A DNA stretch of 64,000 nt, taken from positions 806,001 to 870,000 of the forward strand of contig NZ_RBIR01000001.1 of assembly GCF_003634095.1 (NCBI RefSeq). The letters are read 5' to 3'. Below the pieces are notes generated by a model. That model had not been told where the DNA came from, ran no database searches, and saw only the letters and a list, made by a program, of their open reading frames with translations. The stretch's first letter is position 1. Every line of letters starts with the position of its first letter. The stretch comes from Arthrobacter oryzae (GTDB lineage Bacteria; Actinomycetota; Actinomycetes; Actinomycetales; Micrococcaceae). Below are positions 59,756 to 64,000 of the stretch, piece after piece. Both the position numbers and the translations under genes were made by a program.

Positions 59756-61038
59756 AACCGCTCGAAATCCTGAAGACCGCCATGACCAACAGCCTCCGCA
59801 GCAAACTGCGCACGTTCCTGACCATTCTGGCCATCTTCGTCGGAGCGTTCACCCTGACCATCACCAACGGCCTCGGCACCGGTATCTCGAACTACATCGA
59901 CAGCCAGATCGCCGCCGTAGGCTCCAACAACTCCTTCACCGTCGGCAAGACCGACACCAGCGGCAATCCCGGCTCCGGACCAAAGAAATACGACGCCAGC
60001 ACCAGGGTCCTTGCGGCCGGCGGCCGGCCCGGCTCAACCCAGCTCGCCCTGGGCCAGTCCGATCTGAATGCCATCGGGGCCATCCCCGGCATCACCGGCG
60101 TCACACCGGTTACCCGACTCAACCCGGACTACATCCAGTGGAAGGGCCACGACAAGTACCAGCTGACCGTCAGTCCCCTGGCCGGGGCGCAGCCCCAACT
60201 CGCCGCAGGCACAGGCCTGGACGACTCCGGAACTCAGCCACAGTTGATCCTTCCCGCCAGCTACGTGGCGCCCCTGGGCTTCGCGGACAACAACCAGGCC
60301 GTCGGCCAGGACACCACGATCGGCATCACCGACGCGACCGGGACCAGGCACCCGATCACCGCCCGCATCACCGGCGTCGAACAGAGCGCCCTGCTGGGCG
60401 GCGGCGGCGCCTTCATCAACAAGGCCCTCTCCACCGCCCTCGCCGATGCGCAGGGCACCGGTGCACCGGCCGCGACAAAGACCGCCTGGGCAAACGCAAC
60501 CGCCACTTTCGCCCCCTCGTCCGCCGCCCAGATTAACGACATGAAGGCCGGGCTCGCCGCCGCCGGCTACACCGCCCAGACCCTCGACGACCGGATCGGC
60601 ACCGTCAAAACCGTCATCAACGGCATCATCGGGGTCCTGGATGCCTTCGCCGTCATCGCCCTGGTCGCCGCGGGCTTCGGGATCGTGAACACCCTGCTGA
60701 TGTCCGTGCAGGAACGCACCCGGGAAATCGGGCTCATGAAGGCCATGGGCATGGGCAGCGGATCCGTCTTCGCGCTCTTCAGCACCGAAGCGGCTTTCAT
60801 CGGCTTCCTCGGAAGCGCCATCGGCTCCGCCGCCGCCATCGGACTCGGCACCGCGGTCAGCGGCGCCCTCGCCCGAGGACCCCTCAGCGATCTGGCCGGC
60901 CTACACATCCTCGCCTTCGCTCCGGTCCCGGTGGCCAGCGTCATCCTCCTGGTCATGGCCATCGCCTTCGTCGCCGGAACCCTGCCGGCCTGGCGGGCCG
61001 CACGGCAGAACCCCATCGACTCCCTCCGCTACGAATAG
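59752..61038 (+). CDS. MacB-like FtsX-domain ABC permease
   Basis: This encodes 428 residues. One N-terminal helix (about 20-38, TFLTILAIFVGAFTLTITNG) is followed by a large extracytoplasmic domain (about 45-290). Three C-terminal helices follow, with the FtsX pattern IALVAAGFGIVNTLLMSVQERTREIGLMKAMGMGSGSVFALFSTEAAFIGFLGSAIG. The topology is that of MacB mechanotransmission permeases. With the ATPase it probably exports an envelope-active compound or handles lipopeptides. It ends before a strong hairpin. Confidence 0.93.
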   Translation: MKPLEILKTAMTNSLRSKLRTFLTILAIFVGAFTLTITNGLGTGISNYIDSQIAAVGSNNSFTVGKTDTSGNPGSGPKKYDASTRVLAAGGRPGSTQLALGQSDLNAIGAIPGITGVTPVTRLNPDYIQWKGHDKYQLTVSPLAGAQPQLAAGTGLDDSGTQPQLILPASYVAPLGFADNNQAVGQDTTIGITDATGTRHPITARITGVEQSALLGGGGAFINKALSTALADAQGTGAPAATKTAWANATATFAPSSAAQINDMKAGLAAAGYTAQTLDDRIGTVKTVINGIIGVLDAFAVIALVAAGFGIVNTLLMSVQERTREIGLMKAMGMGSGSVFALFSTEAAFIGFLGSAIGSAAAIGLGTAVSGALARGPLSDLAGLHILAFAPVPVASVILLVMAIAFVAGTLPAWRAARQNPIDSLRYE

Positions 61039-61067
61039 GCCGCACGGCTGACGTTCTTTCGCCGGCA

Positions 61068-61098
61068 CAGACCGCCGCACGGGCCGTGCGGCGGTCTG
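61068..61098 (+). terminator. Hairpin terminator after the ABC operon
   Basis: Perfect 15-bp arms CAGACCGCCGCACGG (61068-61082) and CCGTGCGGCGGTCTG (61084-61098) are extended by GCCGG/CCGG with a small bulge. It lies 30 bases after the permease stop. No T-run follows, as is usual for high-GC actinobacteria. Confidence 0.8.
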
Positions 61099-61251
61099 CC
61101 GGGGAGAGCGGCACCCCCGGCGGAGGGCCATCCCCTGAACGGACCCGCCGCCGTCCCCTGCGGCGGAAGTGATCAAAGGGGGTAACTGAAGCAAATAGAC
61201 TCGGGCTGGAAAGCCGATGCCTGCCAGGATGTTTTCGGGCAGACTGGTGGC

Positions 61252-62325
61252 GTGAGCGCAATCCGGTGGGTGCTGCACGTCGATCTCGACCAGTTCATCG
61301 CGGCGGTCGAAGTGCTCCGGCGCCCGGAGCTCGCGGGCAGGCCGATCATTGTGGGCGGCCGGGGCGACCCAATGGAACGGGCTGTGGTATCGACCGCGTC
61401 CTACGAGGCCAGGGCCTTCGGTGTCGGTTCCGGAATGCCCTTACGCATTGCGGCCCGGAAAGTCCCTGACGCTGTGGTCCTGCCCGTAGATCACGAGGCT
61501 TACCTGACGGCGTCTGAAGCGGTGATGGCTACCCTGCGCGAGCAGCCCGGCGCGACGGTGCAGGTGCTGGGTTGGGATGAAGCCTTTGTGGGGATTGAGA
61601 CTGAGGATCCGGAGGCCTACGCCCGGCAGGTGCAGGCCGCTGTCCTGGCGCGAACGCGCCTGCATTGCAGCGTGGGAATCGGCGACACCCTGGTCCGGGC
61701 CAAGGTCGCCACCGGATTCGGCAAGCCGGCCGGCGTCTTTCGTCTCACGGCCGGGAACTGGCTTAACGTCATGGGCGGCCGACCCACCAAGGAACTGTGG
61801 GGCATCGGGACCAAGGTGTCGGCCCGGCTGGCCAAACTCGGCATCAACACCGTCGCAGCGCTCGCCGCGGCCGACCCCCAGGACCTGGTCCCGGAGTTCG
61901 GCCCCCGGATGGGTCCCTGGTACGCGGAGCTCGGCCGCGGGGACGGCGCCAGCGTCGTGGACGACACCCCGTGGGTTGCCCGCGGGCACAGCCGGGAGAC
62001 CACCTTCCAGAGGGACCTGACCGACCCCGCCCAGGTGGACGACGCCCTACGGGAGCTGACAGCCCGTGTCCTTGAGGATGTTCTGGCCGAAGGACGGCCC
62101 GTTATTGGGCTCACCCTGAAGGTGCGCTACGCGCCGTTCCTCACCACGACCCATGCCAGGAAGATTCCCGAGACATTCGACCGGAACGAAATCCTGGCGC
62201 GGGCCCTGGACCTCGCAGCCGGAATCGAAGCGGGCCGGCCCATCCGGCTCCTGGGCCTGCGGGCCGAGATGGCAATGCCCGACGATGCCCGGAAGGGGCA
62301 CACGCCGACGCGCGGCGGCTGGTGA
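61252..62325 (+). CDS. Y-family DNA polymerase IV-like protein
   Basis: This encodes 357 residues from GTG 61252. The palm starts HVDLDQFIAAVEVLRRPELAGRPIIVGG. The catalytic acidic pair is in LGWDEAFVG, where the usual S-x-D-E reads G-W-D-E, so both acidic residues are kept but the preceding residues vary. The steric region YEARAFGVGSGMPL and KVSARLAKLGINTVAALAAADP (helix-hairpin-helix) are typical. It lacks a beta-clamp motif at the end. It is a translesion polymerase candidate. Confidence 0.9.
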   Translation: MSAIRWVLHVDLDQFIAAVEVLRRPELAGRPIIVGGRGDPMERAVVSTASYEARAFGVGSGMPLRIAARKVPDAVVLPVDHEAYLTASEAVMATLREQPGATVQVLGWDEAFVGIETEDPEAYARQVQAAVLARTRLHCSVGIGDTLVRAKVATGFGKPAGVFRLTAGNWLNVMGGRPTKELWGIGTKVSARLAKLGINTVAALAAADPQDLVPEFGPRMGPWYAELGRGDGASVVDDTPWVARGHSRETTFQRDLTDPAQVDDALRELTARVLEDVLAEGRPVIGLTLKVRYAPFLTTTHARKIPETFDRNEILARALDLAAGIEAGRPIRLLGLRAEMAMPDDARKGHTPTRGGW

Positions 62326-62359
62326 CGGAGGATTGGCCGACGACGCCGAGCCCCTTCCC

Positions 62360-63127
62360 TCACATGCCTGCGGCCATGTGGAGCCCGGGCAGCAGCTCCG
62401 GGTGCGCCGGGACAAAGAGCCCGAAAACTATCAGCGCGACTCCGGCGATCCGGCTGAGGGCCGGCCCGTATTTCCACGTCTTCTCCAGGAAGATAACCGC
62501 AGTGAGCGCCGCCATCCACGCCAGGTTCATCACGCCAACTGCAATCAGGACCACCATGAGCCCCCAACAGCAGCCCACGCAGTACACGCCGTGGTACATG
62601 CCGACGCGAACATCGCGCAGGCGGCCCTTGTACCCGGACACGTGCAACAGGAAGGCGACGGGCGACCGGCAATGCCTGAGGCAGAAATCCTTCAGCGGGG
62701 TCAACTGATAGGCGCCGGCCGCCACCAGCACCCCGGCCCCCACCCAGGGAGCGATATCTGCCGCGTCTTCAGCCAGCAGGGCAGAGAGCTGCGCGGCCGC
62801 GTAAGCCACCACTCCGAATCCGATCCACGTCAGGAGGTAGCCGCTCACCAGGGCGGTGGTTCGGATGGCCCTGACCCGGCGGCTGCGGACGGCACGGATG
62901 GACCTGAGGTACGTGGACGTGAGGGGCGCCAGCGCCGGCAACATCATGGCAGCCATCATCAGCGTCCACACGCCCAGGAAACCCCAGAGCTCCAGTCCCA
63001 TGGTTCCCGGGCCTGCGGACATGTCGGCTAGGCCTGCGAAAGTGAGGTACCACGCCAGCGCGGCGCACCCGATCAACGCCCATTCTGCGGCATGGCGGCT
63101 GGCTGTCAGGCCGCTGCTGCCCGGCAC
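62360..63127 (-). CDS. DUF2182 membrane protein
   Basis: This encodes 255 residues with about six to seven helices, from GTG 63127. WTLMMAAMMLPALAPLTSTYLR (about 52-75) is the DUF2182 signature. The C-terminal half has CLRHCRSPVAFLLH, a cysteine pair near the bilayer, and GVYCVGCCWGLMVVLIAVG, another cysteine cluster. These cysteines could bind metal. Its start is next to the stop of the DUF1326 gene, so the two are coupled. The role is unknown, and a metal-related function is only suggested by the cysteines. Confidence 0.88.
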   Translation of the reverse strand: MPGSSGLTASRHAAEWALIGCAALAWYLTFAGLADMSAGPGTMGLELWGFLGVWTLMMAAMMLPALAPLTSTYLRSIRAVRSRRVRAIRTTALVSGYLLTWIGFGVVAYAAAQLSALLAEDAADIAPWVGAGVLVAAGAYQLTPLKDFCLRHCRSPVAFLLHVSGYKGRLRDVRVGMYHGVYCVGCCWGLMVVLIAVGVMNLAWMAALTAVIFLEKTWKYGPALSRIAGVALIVFGLFVPAHPELLPGLHMAAGM

Positions 63128-63733
63128 CTAATCGGACCAGGCGAAGGGGGCCGAGAAGGAGTTCTTCCCGGCGTTGTCCCAGGTCATCCCAAACACGTCT
63201 ACGCTGGCGGCGCTGGACGTGCCGGCCGCCAGAGTATCGGCTGGGAATCCGACCCCGCTGATTTTCACGCCTAGCCCTGTGGAGTCCAGTGGAGACACAA
63301 AGTCCTCGACCTCCATGTGGACGGCGCTGCCAATGCGGACCCGGTGGGTTCGTCCGTCGTCGGCGTAGGCCATTTCGAGCGATTCCATGCCCGCCATTTC
63401 ACCGATCAAGGGGGCGAGGCCAGCCATCGGGCCGCCGAGCTGTCCGCCGAAGACTCCACCGAGAGCTTCGGCCTGCTCAGCCGAGGCGGCGGCGTCCATC
63501 AGGACAGCGACCTTCCAGCCGCCGTCACCCATCAGGGCCGGAGTGTCGGCGACGACGCAGACTGTCAGGCCGCCGACGTCGACGCCGTTCACTTCGCCGG
63601 TGTCGACGTGGAAGGCCAGGGCCACGTTGCAGCGTTCGTTATCGGCCGGTGCGGTCAGCCCTGACGCCGAACACGGGCAGACCATATCGCAATTGCAATT
63701 CTCAAAATATGTGCCCTCGACATGCCACGGCAT
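63128..63733 (-). CDS. DUF1326 protein with conserved cysteine motif
   Basis: This encodes 201 residues. WHVEGTYFENCNCDMVCPCSASG (about 3-25) gives a C-x-C-x3-C-x-C motif that is the hallmark of DUF1326, probably a metal site. The rest is a beta-rich domain. Start ATG 63733 has AAAGGAG. It is immediately followed by the DUF2182 gene on the same strand, a pairing seen repeatedly in bacteria by family knowledge. Copper handling has been suggested for related genes but is not shown here. Confidence 0.9.
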   Translation of the reverse strand: MPWHVEGTYFENCNCDMVCPCSASGLTAPADNERCNVALAFHVDTGEVNGVDVGGLTVCVVADTPALMGDGGWKVAVLMDAAASAEQAEALGGVFGGQLGGPMAGLAPLIGEMAGMESLEMAYADDGRTHRVRIGSAVHMEVEDFVSPLDSTGLGVKISGVGFPADTLAAGTSSAASVDVFGMTWDNAGKNSFSAPFAWSD

Positions 63734-63915
63734 TTTGGGGCTCCTTTCAAAGAGGCCCCCCAAAAAATAAGTCTCCTCGCGGCCCTGAGCAGTGTCAACG
63801 GCTGGCGGCAACCCACGGTCAGGGCCCCGCCCGGCCCGCCCGGCGCTTCCAATCGAGGGTGCGCGACGGGCCGCAGGCATGCTGTGGTGTCAGCTCCAAA
63901 GATGCGTGACGGCGG

Positions 63916-64000
63916 TTAGGTGGCCGGCGTCACGACGTCCTCCAGCACTGACCTGTCGAAGAAGCGGACCTCGCCGGTTGCCTGGAAAAACACCGGAACT
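63916..64000 (-). CDS. C-terminal fragment of an unrecognised protein
   Basis: Reading leftward from the right edge, the frame ends VPVFFQATGEVRFFDRSVLE, then DVVTPAT and the stop codon at 63916-63918. Only 27 residues are visible. I do not recognise the family. The gene lies upstream of the DUF1326 gene with a gap of about 180 bp. Confidence 0.4.
   Translation of the reverse strand, partial: VPVFFQATGEVRFFDRSVLEDVVTPAT

Overview
This 64 kb window is high-GC, densely packed actinobacterial chromosome. The gene set, GC-rich codon use, many apparently leaderless genes and TANNNT -10 boxes fit a Micrococcaceae (Arthrobacter/Pseudarthrobacter-like) genome; that assignment is inference. I saw no rRNA, tRNA, CRISPR array, phage or insertion sequence. 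Both ends cut genes: a DUF2252 gene at the left and an unrecognised gene at the right.

Layout. 0-8 kb: single genes (carboxymuconolactone decarboxylase-like protein, TMEM175-like channel, pirin, cyclopropane-fatty-acid synthase-like methyltransferase, GerW/YtfJ-like protein, LigD-type polymerase domain, alpha/beta hydrolase, MGT-type glycosyltransferase). 8-13 kb: HrpB helicase, then an ECF sigma/zinc anti-sigma pair diverging from two lipoprotein genes, with matching ECF-type promoters in both directions. 13-22 kb: small proteins, a universal stress protein, a MalT-like LuxR regulator, a two-TM potassium channel and membrane proteins. 22-32 kb: an envelope/stress region (glutamine amidotransferase, lipoprotein, SHOCT protein, AI-2E family permease, GAP protein, MFS pump, LysE exporter, PRC-barrel protein, ion transporter, second universal stress protein). 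It contains repeated copies of an inverted repeat TCACCC-N5-GGGTGA that looks like a regulator box. 32-38 kb: NmrA-like oxidoreductase, LigB-type dioxygenase with a palindromic operator, YnfA, a MocR regulator sharing start-codon bases with a divergent EamA exporter, and a PaiB-like flavoprotein.

39-46 kb: a ribose/deoxyribose operon (LacI, ribokinase, RbsD, RbsA, a permease-binding protein fusion, DeoC). The regulator promoter carries a LacI-type operator. The operon is bracketed by two copies of a 96-bp palindromic repeat, with a third copy nearby. 46-52 kb: a minus-strand amine catabolism operon (APC permease, saccharopine-dehydrogenase-like enzyme, copper amine oxidase, D-serine-dehydratase-like enzyme). 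52-64 kb: MIP channel, voltage-gated-type potassium channel, two MFS pumps, two TetR regulators (the second upstream of a MacB-like ABC exporter), a Y-family polymerase and a DUF1326-DUF2182 pair.

Two themes recur. Several gene ends lie inside short tandem repeats that include the stop codon. Several small genes have a TANNNT box 5-8 bases before the start codon, as expected for leaderless transcripts. All family calls come from reading the translated sequence; no database search was made.
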